64,000 nucleotides of DNA, taken from NCBI RefSeq assembly GCF_013401515.1, contig NZ_CP058529.1:1054001-1118000 (forward strand), in the 5' to 3' direction. The notes below the pieces were generated by a model. That model made no database searches, had not been told where the DNA came from, and saw nothing but the letters and a program-made list of their open reading frames with translations. Within the stretch, counting starts at the first letter, position 1. Every line of letters begins with the position of its first letter. Below, piece by piece: positions 45,021-53,121 of the stretch. Origin of the DNA: Halorarum halophilum (lineage in GTDB: Archaea > Halobacteriota > Halobacteria > Halobacteriales > Haloferacaceae). A program made the translations under genes and the position numbers.

Positions 45021-45561
45021 CTAGATTAATGTGATCCTCTTCCAAATCAAGGCTAGGGATATTCACATCCTCAGCGTCAACTTCCGCGAGAAATTTGGTC
45101 ATCTCATCTAAATCTACATCTTCAACTTCTCCACGCTGTACCTTTTTCGAGACGAAATTCAGGAGAGATTTCTCGTCATCACAAGCAATTTCAGCGAAAA
45201 TACGAGTTCGGATACAAACTTCAGCCAAAGCCTCTAGTAATTCAATTGATTGCGAATCTACTCCATCGGGTGCGGTTTTTGCATGAGTAAATAATCTATT
45301 TGCCAAGGGTGTAATCGTATCACTGATTTCATCAGGATCAAGAGAATAGGACTGAGTCTGTCGAATCCCTTCCACTGTTACCCGCGAAACCAAATTTTTA
45401 GCTTCATCATACCACTCAGTGACGTTATCAGAGGCTCTAGATTGATTATTCCGATACCTTTTGTACTCATATATTGCAACAGAGACAACAATTCCAAGTA
45501 GAATGCCAATCGTTCCAGTGACCCCATTCCCATTAATCAATTCTATGAAAGATTGCAGCAT
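45013..45561 (-). CDS. AT-rich single-pass membrane protein, first gene of an inserted pair
   Basis: A 182-residue protein with one N-terminal membrane helix (about 11-30, GVTGTIGILLGIVVSVAIYE) followed by a basic stop-transfer YKRYRNN and an acidic cytoplasmic helical domain ending LDLEEDHINLDA. The ATG at 45561 places the helix at the extreme N-terminus; a start 36 codons earlier would add low-quality sequence. No family recognised. Low GC and an 8-bp overlap with the next gene mark a small acquired operon. Confidence 0.65.
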   Translation of the reverse strand: MLQSFIELINGNGVTGTIGILLGIVVSVAIYEYKRYRNNQSRASDNVTEWYDEAKNLVSRVTVEGIRQTQSYSLDPDEISDTITPLANRLFTHAKTAPDGVDSQSIELLEALAEVCIRTRIFAEIACDDEKSLLNFVSKKVQRGEVEDVDLDEMTKFLAEVDAEDVNIPSLDLEEDHINLDA

Positions 45562-45695
45562 AATCTGGCATTCTCTTGTTACCTTATGAATCTGACCCCA
45601 ATCCCTCACGAACGTTCCTTGCGAACCCATAGCAAGGCATTTCACTGGGGCAAAGCTAGTCACGAACACTAGGCCTCTGGAGGGCCCAGATCACT

Positions 45696-47585
45696 ATGGC
45701 AGACGATGAACTCATCTGGCGAATCGCGGGCGGATCCGGAGACGGCATCGCCTCGACGAGCCAGAACTTCGCGAAAGCCCTGATGCGTGCGGGGCTCCAC
45801 GTATTCACGCACCGTCACTATCCGTCGCGGATCCGGGGCGGCCACACCTACGTCGAGGTGCGCGCCTCGGCCGACCCGGTGAAGTCCCGCGGTGACGGGT
45901 ACAACTTCCTCCTTGCGCTAGGCGACTCGTTCGCCCGCAACCCGCAGGAGGAGGCGTACTACGGCAACGAGGAGGTAAAACCGCTCTCGGAGAACCTGGA
46001 CGAACTCCGCGAGGGCGGCGTCATCATCTACGACGAGGGGCTGCTCGACGCGTCCGACATCCCCGACTTCGAGGAGCGCGCCGAGGAGAACGACTGGCAC
46101 GTGTTCCCGCTCGACCTCCGCGGTCTCGCTCGCGAGCAGGGGCGCGAGGTCATGCGGAACACCGCCGGGGTCGGCGCCACCTGCGCCATCACCGGAATCG
46201 AACTCGAGTGGATCGAGGAGCTGATGACCGACGCGATGCCGGACAAGATCCTCGAGCCGAACCTCGAGATCCTCGAGACCGCCTACGAACAGGTGTCCGA
46301 GGAGTACGACGTGGACGCCCCGGACATCAGCGTGCCCGAGGGCGAACACGAGGAGGAACAGCTCCTCATGTCCGGGTCGGACGCAATCGCCTACGGCGCC
46401 ATCGACGAGGGCTGCCGGTTCATCGCCGGCTACCCCATGACGCCGTGGACCGAGGTGTTCACCATCATGACCCAGAACCTCCCCGAACTCGGGGGGATCT
46501 CCGAGCAGGTGGAGGACGAGATCGCCGCGGCCGCGCTCGCGGTCGGCGCCTCCCACGCGGGGACGAAGGCGATGTCCGGCTCCTCCGGCGGCGGCTTCGC
46601 GCTGATGTCCGAGCCGCTCGGGCTCGCGGAGATGTCGGAGACGCCAGTCGTGCTCGTCGAGGCCATGCGCGCCGGCCCCTCGACGGGGATGCCGACGAAG
46701 CCAGAGCAGGCAGACCTCGAGCACGTCCTGTACACGTCGCAGGGTGACTCCCATCGCGTCGTGCTCGCACCGGGAACGGTGCAGGAGGCGTACGACCACT
46801 CCCGGACCGCGTTCCGGCTGGCGTACGACTACCAGATCCCGTCCATCGTGCTGTACGACCAGAAGTTGTCGGGCGAACTGACGAACGTCCCGGCCTCGCA
46901 CTTCGACCGCGACCCGAACCCCTCGATGGGCAAGACGCTCACCGAGCAGGAGATCGCGAACGAACCCCACACCGAGGGGAAGTTCCACCGCTTCCAGCAC
47001 GACGTCGAGGACGGCGTCTCGCCCCGCTCCATCCCGGGGCAGAAGGGTGGACGCCACCTCGTCACCGGCAACGAGCACAACCCCGAGGGCCACATCAGCG
47101 AGGACCCCGACAACCGCATCGCGCAGGTGAACCGCCGGTTCCAGAAGATGGACGCGATCCGTGCGGACCTGGACGAGCGGTCGCTGCTCAGGCGCTACGG
47201 TCCCGAGGATACCGAGTACGGCATCCTCACGTTCGGGAGCCAGCAGGGCACCGTCGAGGAGGCAGTCGACCGGCTCAACGAGAACGGCACCTCCGTGCGG
47301 ATGCTGTCCGTCGGCGAACTCGCGCCGTTCCCGGTCGACGACGTCGAGGCCTTCGTCGAGAGCGTCGACGAGGTGCTCGTCGTGGAGATGAACGCCTCCG
47401 CGCAGTTCCGCGGGCTGACCCAGAAGGAGTTGGGCCGCTACGGCGAGAAGCTGCACTCGCTGCTGAAGTACAACGGCAACCCCTTCGAGCCCGCCGAGAT
47501 CGTCGAGGGCTTCGAGACCAGCATCGTCGAGGACGGGGAGCTCCCCGGTCCCGAGACCAAGTTCGTGCCCGCGGCAGGTGACTGA
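45696..47585 (+). CDS. porA: pyruvate--ferredoxin oxidoreductase, alpha subunit
   Basis: A 629-residue 2-oxoacid:ferredoxin oxidoreductase subunit combining the gamma domain (about 1-200, WRIAGGSGDGIASTSQNFA) and the alpha domain (DAIAYGAIDEGCRFIAGYPM near 230, then SGGGFALMSEPLGLAEM). It makes or uses acetyl-CoA with CoA, TPP and ferredoxin. Length and pairing with a 312-residue beta subunit match the known halobacterial pyruvate enzyme (631 and 312 residues) better than the 2-oxoglutarate enzyme; that choice is from memory. The beta gene follows after 3 bp. Confidence 0.88.
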   Translation: MADDELIWRIAGGSGDGIASTSQNFAKALMRAGLHVFTHRHYPSRIRGGHTYVEVRASADPVKSRGDGYNFLLALGDSFARNPQEEAYYGNEEVKPLSENLDELREGGVIIYDEGLLDASDIPDFEERAEENDWHVFPLDLRGLAREQGREVMRNTAGVGATCAITGIELEWIEELMTDAMPDKILEPNLEILETAYEQVSEEYDVDAPDISVPEGEHEEEQLLMSGSDAIAYGAIDEGCRFIAGYPMTPWTEVFTIMTQNLPELGGISEQVEDEIAAAALAVGASHAGTKAMSGSSGGGFALMSEPLGLAEMSETPVVLVEAMRAGPSTGMPTKPEQADLEHVLYTSQGDSHRVVLAPGTVQEAYDHSRTAFRLAYDYQIPSIVLYDQKLSGELTNVPASHFDRDPNPSMGKTLTEQEIANEPHTEGKFHRFQHDVEDGVSPRSIPGQKGGRHLVTGNEHNPEGHISEDPDNRIAQVNRRFQKMDAIRADLDERSLLRRYGPEDTEYGILTFGSQQGTVEEAVDRLNENGTSVRMLSVGELAPFPVDDVEAFVESVDEVLVVEMNASAQFRGLTQKELGRYGEKLHSLLKYNGNPFEPAEIVEGFETSIVEDGELPGPETKFVPAAGD

Positions 47586-47588
47586 CCA

Positions 47589-48527
47589 ATGAGCGCATTC
47601 AGTGCGATCGGCGAGGAACGAGATATCGACCGGGACGAGTACACCCCGGCCATCGAGCCCCAGGCGACGTGGTGTCCGGGCTGCGGTGACTTCGGCGTAC
47701 TCAAGTCCCTGAAACAGGCGCTGCCCGAGATCGGCCGCACCCCCGACGAGACGCTGCTCGTGACGGGGATCGGCTGCTCGGGCAAGTTGAACAGCTACCT
47801 CGACAGCTACGGGTTCCACACGATCCACGGGCGCTCGCTGCCCGTAGCCCGTGCGGCCGCGCTGGCGAACCCCGAGCTGGAGGTCATCGCCGCCGGCGGC
47901 GACGGCGACGGCTACGGCATCGGCGGGAACCACTTCATGCACACCGCCCGGGAGAACCACGACATGACCTACATCGTGTTCAACAACGAGATCTTCGGGC
48001 TCACCAAGGGCCAGACCTCACCCACGAGCCCGAAGGGTCACAAGTCGAAGACCCAGCCCCACGGGTCCGCCAAGACGCCGATCCGGCCGCTGTCGCTCGC
48101 GCTCACCTCGGGCGCGTCGTTCGTGGCCCGGACGGCCGCGGTGAACCCGAACCAGGCGCGGGACATCCTCGTCGAGGCGATGGAGCACGACGGCTTCGCG
48201 CACGTCGACTTCCTCACCCAGTGTCCGACGTGGAACAAGGACGCGCGCCAGTACGTCCCCTACACGGACATCAACGACTCCGAGGACTACGACTTCGACC
48301 CGACGAACCGGGCCGACGCCCAGGAGTTGATGCGCCAGACCGAGGACAAGCTGTACGAGGGCGAGGTCCTCACGGGCATCTACTACCGCGAGGACGACCG
48401 GCCGTCCTACCAGGAGGAGAAGCGCGAACTCGGCGAGCTTCCCGAGGAGCCGCTCGCGGAGCGCTACTTCGACGACGACTACGAGTGGGAGCGCTCGTAC
48501 GACAACTTCATCGACAAACACCGCTAA
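47589..48527 (+). CDS. porB: pyruvate--ferredoxin oxidoreductase, beta subunit
   Basis: A 312-residue TPP-binding subunit. WCPGCGDFGVLKSL near residue 22, GIGCSGKLNSYLDSYGFHTI near 58 and the TPP/Mg motif GGDGDGYGIGGNHFMHTARE near 99 are conserved; IVFNNEIFGLTKGQTSPTS continues the cofactor site. The cysteines in CPGC and GIGC coordinate the single 4Fe-4S cluster of this enzyme class. It is encoded directly after the alpha subunit on one transcript. Confidence 0.9.
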   Translation: MSAFSAIGEERDIDRDEYTPAIEPQATWCPGCGDFGVLKSLKQALPEIGRTPDETLLVTGIGCSGKLNSYLDSYGFHTIHGRSLPVARAAALANPELEVIAAGGDGDGYGIGGNHFMHTARENHDMTYIVFNNEIFGLTKGQTSPTSPKGHKSKTQPHGSAKTPIRPLSLALTSGASFVARTAAVNPNQARDILVEAMEHDGFAHVDFLTQCPTWNKDARQYVPYTDINDSEDYDFDPTNRADAQELMRQTEDKLYEGEVLTGIYYREDDRPSYQEEKRELGELPEEPLAERYFDDDYEWERSYDNFIDKHR

Positions 48528-48651
48528 CGCCTCCGGCCCTCGGGAGCACTCCTCACCCGTCCGGAGCGCTTCTCTTCACACCCATCGGGGACGTGAAGAA
48601 CGGCTTTCCGATTCGGAAGGTCTTTTTTCATCGACGCAAAAGTAGGTGGTA

Positions 48652-49080
48652 ATGAGTACGACCTCCACGGCCGACCGCATCCTCGAAGTCCTGGAGCAGG
48701 ATGCGCAGGCCTCCTACGCCGAGATCGCCGACAGGGCGGGGGTGTCCAAGCCCACGGTCCGCAAGTACATCAACCAGCTCGAGGACGACGGCGTCATCGT
48801 CGGCTACTCCGCGGACGTGGACCCGAAGAAGCTCTCCGGCAGGACCATCGCGCTCGTCGGCATCGACGTGGACAGCGAGCGCTACGTGGAGGCGACGCGA
48901 GAGCTGAAGGACATCGACGCCGTCGAGTCGCTGTACACCTCCTCCGGGGACCACATGTTCATGGCCGAGGTGCGCTCGGCTGACGGCGACGAACTCGGCC
49001 GGGTGATCAGCGAGGAGATCGGCGCGGTCGAGGGGGTCACGGCCGCACACCCGTCGGTGCTCCAGGAACGGCTGAAGTAG
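48652..49080 (+). CDS. Lrp/AsnC-family transcriptional regulator
   Basis: A 142-residue regulator: winged helix (about 1-60: AQASYAEIADRAGVSKPTVRKYINQLEDDGVI) followed by the ligand-binding RAM-type domain (about 65-142). Such proteins respond to amino acids. It sits 125 bp downstream of porAB on the same strand, and a T-rich stretch (tcttttttc) lies about 20-30 bp upstream of the ATG, so it has its own promoter. Regulation of porAB is possible but not shown. A GTG two codons upstream is an alternative start. Confidence 0.9.
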   Translation: MSTTSTADRILEVLEQDAQASYAEIADRAGVSKPTVRKYINQLEDDGVIVGYSADVDPKKLSGRTIALVGIDVDSERYVEATRELKDIDAVESLYTSSGDHMFMAEVRSADGDELGRVISEEIGAVEGVTAAHPSVLQERLK

Positions 49081-49147
49081 GCGGCGTCTTCCCGGACCAC
49101 CTGCTCTTATTACGTCCGCCGCTGTAGGTCGAAAAGGGTTCAAGACC

Positions 49148-49345
49148 GTGTCACACGCGCTACGCGATGACGGGACGTTGACCGAATCGTGTGAGCAGTG
49201 CGGGACGGACACTCCTCACCAGGTCGGTATCGAGATCCGGACGGAGGGCTCCGGGGAGAACGAGGCGTTCTCACGGGAGCCCTACCGCGTCGCGACCTGT
49301 ACCCGCTGCGGGTACGAGGTCGCGACTCGGATGAACGATCGCTGA
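49148..49345 (+). CDS. small zinc-ribbon protein
   Basis: A 65-residue protein from a GTG start with two CxxC pairs, CEQCGTDTPHQ and CTRCGYEVATR, about 35 residues apart, forming a zinc ribbon. It belongs to the group of small haloarchaeal zinc-beta-ribbon proteins of unknown role. It lies about 70 bp downstream of the Lrp-type regulator on the same strand. Confidence 0.78.
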   Translation: MSHALRDDGTLTESCEQCGTDTPHQVGIEIRTEGSGENEAFSREPYRVATCTRCGYEVATRMNDR

Positions 49346-49533
49346 CCTCAGCGAGGGGTCAACCCTCTCTCGGAGCCGATGAGCCGCGAGCGAGCGCTCG
49401 GCGCGTCGGTCTGTTTCTTGTGACCTCGAGGTTCGACTGACCTTTCGAGTAAAGTGAAGTAGACTGCGGCTAGCCGTCGCTGGTGAGGGAGTATCGTGAC
49501 GGGAACCTCGGAGTCACTCGAAACGGGACGTCC

Positions 49534-50370
49534 CTACAGCGATGGACTCGCCGCGCCGTCGCGACCGGCGCTCCCGGCCGTCTCCCCCGCCCGCAGGTCG
49601 CGGTAGAACGCGACGGAGAAGGTGAGGAAGAGGGCGGTGAACAGCGTCGTCGAGACGATCATGACGACCGAGGCGCCGACGACGAGCGGGAGGGACGGGT
49701 CGGGCAGCGGGAGGCCGGGCGTGGACTGCGGGGAGGTGAGCAACGAGGAGGCCCCCGCGATCAGGCCGAAAACCCCGCCGATCACGCCGACGACGACGGT
49801 GTAGAGGAACACCGGGAGCAGGTTCGCCCTGACGGTTCCGATGCTCCGCTTCAGCCCGTCGACGCCGCCGAGGTCCTCGAGGACGATCGCCTGCCCGTAG
49901 AACTGCACGAACGCGAAGGCGACGACGTAGACGACGAGGAGGGCGACCGCGACGACGCCGATGCCGATCATGGCGGCCGTGCTTAGATTCGCGCCGAGCG
50001 CGAACACCAGCGCGATGAAGCCGACGAAGAACAACCCTCCACCGACGACGAGGTTCACTGCGAGCACGAGCAGGTACGCGACGAGGACGGACACGTAGTG
50101 CTCGGTTCCCGCCCGATGGAACGTTCCGAGGCTCGTCCGGCCGTCCAGCGCCTCGTCGGCCATCCCGATCAGCCCGCCCTGGACGTACGGGATCGCGACG
50201 ACGTACACGAGCGAGAAGACGATCGAGACGACCGCCCCGACGACGGGGCTGAACGTCTGTGCGACGAGTTGCGGAAGCTGGACCAGCGCGATGAGCCCGG
50301 TGACGAGGAGGATCGCGGGATTCCGCCCGATAGCACCGAGCGACGCTCTGAAGGCGTGAAGGAGGGCCAT
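49534..50370 (-). CDS. six-helix membrane protein (haloarchaeal DUF, glycerophosphodiester-type membrane domain-like)
   Basis: A 278-residue integral membrane protein with about six helices (near 18-38, 42-62, 95-120, 125-150, 183-205 and 225-255). It resembles haloarchaeal polytopic families in which a repeated Rnase-like or GPDPase-membrane-domain pattern occurs; no catalytic site is visible and no function is assigned. The start at 50370 begins MALLHAFRASLGAIGRNP. A TATA box is 27 bp upstream on the minus strand. Confidence 0.75.
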   Translation of the reverse strand: MALLHAFRASLGAIGRNPAILLVTGLIALVQLPQLVAQTFSPVVGAVVSIVFSLVYVVAIPYVQGGLIGMADEALDGRTSLGTFHRAGTEHYVSVLVAYLLVLAVNLVVGGGLFFVGFIALVFALGANLSTAAMIGIGVVAVALLVVYVVAFAFVQFYGQAIVLEDLGGVDGLKRSIGTVRANLLPVFLYTVVVGVIGGVFGLIAGASSLLTSPQSTPGLPLPDPSLPLVVGASVVMIVSTTLFTALFLTFSVAFYRDLRAGETAGSAGRDGAASPSL

Positions 50371-50393
50371 ATCGGATGCTCTCCGCGCGACGA

Positions 50394-50401
50394 CATAAAT
50401 A
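50394..50401 (-). promoter_or_regulatory. TATA box for the six-helix membrane protein
   Basis: On the minus strand TATTTATG lies about 27 bp before the ATG at 50370, the usual spacing for a leaderless transcript. Confidence 0.6.
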
Positions 50402-50506
50402 CCGCTGGACCGACAGGCCCCCCCGCGAACGCCCAGGTAGGCAGGGGGTACCGGACGCTGGCGCGAACTGCCTTCGTCCCGAACCACTTCCGCCCCACGT
50501 GGCGAA

Positions 50507-50514
50507 GCTTAAGC
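50507..50514 (+). promoter_or_regulatory. TATA-like box for dinB
   Basis: GCTTAAGC, a palindrome with a TTAA core, lies about 27-32 bp before the ATG at 50539. Confidence 0.45.
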
Positions 50515-50538
50515 ATGGGCAGGTGACAACCAAGACGT

Positions 50539-51999
50539 ATGGACGGGACGCTCCCCGGTGCGCCGACCGACGACGGCGGGGAGCGCGTGGTGCTGCACGT
50601 GGACATGGACTGCTTCTACGCCTCGTGCGAGCGCCTGCGCGAACCGGCGCTCCGGGGCGAACCGGTGGTCGTGGGCATGGGATACGAGGCGGGCGAGACT
50701 ATCGGCGCCGTGGCCACCGCGAGCTACGAGGCCCGAGAGTTCGGTGTCGAGTCCGCCCAGCCGATCTCGGGCGCGTTGGAACGGCTTCCCCGGATGGTCG
50801 ACGCGGACGCCGACGACCCCGACGCCCCGGACCCGGCGGAGGCGGGGTTCTACCGACCGGTGAACATGGAGTTCTACAAGTCGGTCGCGGCGGCGGTGAA
50901 GGAGGTGCTCCACGACTGCGCGGACGTGGTCCGGGAGGTGAGCATCGACGAGGCGTACCTCGACGTCACCGAACGGACCGCCTGGACCGACGCGCCGAAT
51001 GGGGACCGGACGCTCGCCGAGGGGTTCGCCCGTCACGTGAAGGGTCGCATCGACCGGGAGGTCGGCGTGGTCGCGAGCGTCGGCGTCGCGCCGAACATGG
51101 CGACCGCGAAGATCGCGTCCGACTTCGACAAGCCCGACGGCCTCACCGTCGTCCGCCCGGGCGAGATCGAGTCGTTCCTCGCGCCGCTTCCGGTCGAGGA
51201 CATCCACGGCGTTGGCCCCGTGACCGCGCGCGAACTCGGGAACCACGGGATCGAGACCGCGGGCGACCTCGCGGAAGCGGACCCGAACGACCTGACCGAC
51301 CGGTTCGGCGACCGCGGCCGGGAGCTGTACGACCGTGCGCGCGGCCGCGACGACCGGGAGGTGACGCCGACGGGGCGCCCGAAGAGCCTTTCCCGGGAGT
51401 CGGCGTTCGCCGAACCGACGGACGACCCCGAGGAGCACGCGGAGGTGGTCCACGCGCTCGCGGCCGACGTCGCCGAGCGCGCCCGCTCCCGGGACGCGAT
51501 GTACCGAACCATCGGCATCAAGGCCGTCACGCCGCCGTACGACGTGAACACACGCGCGGAGTCGCTCTCGGGACCGGTCGACGACCCGGACCTCGTGCGG
51601 GAGGTGGCGCTCGACCTCCTCGCGGAGTTCGCCGACGAGACCGTCCGAAAGCTCGGCGTCCGCGTCTCGAACCTGTCGTTCGGAGCGGGCGAACAGGCGA
51701 CGCTCGGCGGGTACGAGGGCGTCGGACGGACGGCAGGGGACGGCGGGTCGGCCGACCCAGTCGACGGAGACGGATCGGTCGAATCGATCGAGGTCAGCGA
51801 GGCTACCGAGACCAGCGAGGCGGCGGGATCGATGCCGCAGGCGACAAGCAACGACGAACAGCAGGGGGACGTCCCCGAAACCGCGACTGGGGGGACCCTC
51901 GACGACTGGGCCGAGGAGGCGGGCGTCCTGGAGGCCGAGGAACGGGAGGCGCGCCGACGGTCCCGAGACGGCCAGGTGTCGCTCGGCGACTTCGAGTGA
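50539..51999 (+). CDS. dinB: DNA polymerase IV (Y-family translesion polymerase)
   Basis: A 486-residue Y-family polymerase for bypass of damaged DNA. HVDMDCFYASCERLREPAL near residue 16 and VSIDEAYLDVT near 134 hold the catalytic acidic residues; the helix-hairpin-helix GVGPVTARELGNHGI near 220 and the little-finger domain (about 270-390) follow. A poorly conserved, acidic ~90-residue segment precedes the C-terminal RRRSRDGQVSLGDFE, which resembles a PCNA-interacting peptide (QVSLGDF). A TTAA box is about 28 bp upstream. Confidence 0.92.
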   Translation: MDGTLPGAPTDDGGERVVLHVDMDCFYASCERLREPALRGEPVVVGMGYEAGETIGAVATASYEAREFGVESAQPISGALERLPRMVDADADDPDAPDPAEAGFYRPVNMEFYKSVAAAVKEVLHDCADVVREVSIDEAYLDVTERTAWTDAPNGDRTLAEGFARHVKGRIDREVGVVASVGVAPNMATAKIASDFDKPDGLTVVRPGEIESFLAPLPVEDIHGVGPVTARELGNHGIETAGDLAEADPNDLTDRFGDRGRELYDRARGRDDREVTPTGRPKSLSRESAFAEPTDDPEEHAEVVHALAADVAERARSRDAMYRTIGIKAVTPPYDVNTRAESLSGPVDDPDLVREVALDLLAEFADETVRKLGVRVSNLSFGAGEQATLGGYEGVGRTAGDGGSADPVDGDGSVESIEVSEATETSEAAGSMPQATSNDEQQGDVPETATGGTLDDWAEEAGVLEAEEREARRRSRDGQVSLGDFE

Positions 52000-52074
52000 G
52001 CGGTCGAGTGGCGCCGGGCGCTCGGGTCGGTCCCGGCCGCGGGCGAGTGAGGAACGTCGGGCCGTGACGGATCG

Positions 52075-52946
52075 TCAGATGCGCCGTTCACCCGCGACAC
52101 CGAGCGTGTCGGCGAACGCCGGGAGCGCCGGCAGCACCGTCTCGACGGGACCGGTGTTGAACTCGCGGAAGAGTCCGGCGACCTCGTCGACCGCGTCCGG
52201 ATCGAAGCCTGTTGCCGTCAGCGCGTCCGGCGAAAGCGCGGGGCGGTACGCCAGTTCGTCGACGTACTTCCCGACCACGTCGTCCGCTGCATCGACGGCA
52301 GCGTCGAACTCCGACGAGTCGAGGCTCGGTTCGAGGTCGTCCCAGAGGCGCACGAGGAAGCCCGGCCACTGCGCGAGACACCGGTAGATGCTCGGAAGCC
52401 CGTCGTCGAAGCCGTGAAACGACCGGATGCCGTCGACGGCGTCGGCTGCCTCCGCGGCCACGTCCTCGGCCGAGATCATCGACGGCTCCGCGCCGCGGGC
52501 GGCGTCGAGGTGACCCGGGAACGGCGCCGTCGCGGCGCGCTCGTCCGGGGTAGCCGACCCGACGTCCCCGCCGTTCATCGACCGGTCCACCAGTTCGAAC
52601 AGCACCGCGAGCCGCGGGGCGACGACGTCGAACGTCTCGACCTGCACGCGGAGTTCGCGGTCCTCGGCCGGCGGGAGATCGAGCGTTCCCCGTCGATACG
52701 CGGGGAGGTCGTCGAGTCCCGAGAGCACTGCGTCCCGGTAGGCGACCGAGGCCTCCGCAAACGCGCGGGTCTGGAACGCCGGCTTCACCTGCGCCCACAG
52801 GTGACGAGTCAGTTGGGGTGGTTCGCCGTCGCGGTCCGGAAGATCCAGTTGACGAACGGCGCGCGAACGACCTGTCTGATGTCGGCGTACAGCCCCTCAC
52901 ACCATCCAGTCGCATCCGCCTCGTACAGCTGGGCGCTCGTGTCCAT
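52075..52946 (-). pseudogene. DehI-like (halocarboxylic acid dehydrogenase) gene, frameshifted
   Basis: The N-terminal part (ATG at 52946) reads EADATGWCEGLYADIRQVV and RAPFVNWIFRTATANHPN, then meets a TGA. In the next frame the expected continuation LTRHLWAQVKPAFQTRAFAE resumes at once and continues to 52075 (SVAYRDAVLSGL; YRCLAQWPGFLVRLW). Joined, the two give a normal DehI-type haloacid-dehalogenase-fold protein of about 290 residues. One missing base near 52811-52818, beside a run of four Gs, explains it. Either a recent pseudogene or a sequencing error. The C-terminal frame alone could start at a GTG at 52788. Confidence 0.8.
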
Positions 52947-53121
52947 AGTGAACTCTGCACACGCTGACTGTTCAACGTTTCTCGGGAGGTTGCGAGTCGG
53001 GTTCGGCCGGATAGCGAACTGGGGGGTATCCGGCAGAGCACGCTTCCCCGGAGCGTCGGCGCGTGACGTCTGTCAGACGCGAGGGAGGGACTTATGCCCG
53101 GAGGGCAGGTCGATAGGCGTA

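Noticed and set aside
45918-47960. A 680-codon minus-strand frame opposite porAB
   Set aside because: Shadow of porA and porB, whose motifs are unmistakable on the plus strand.
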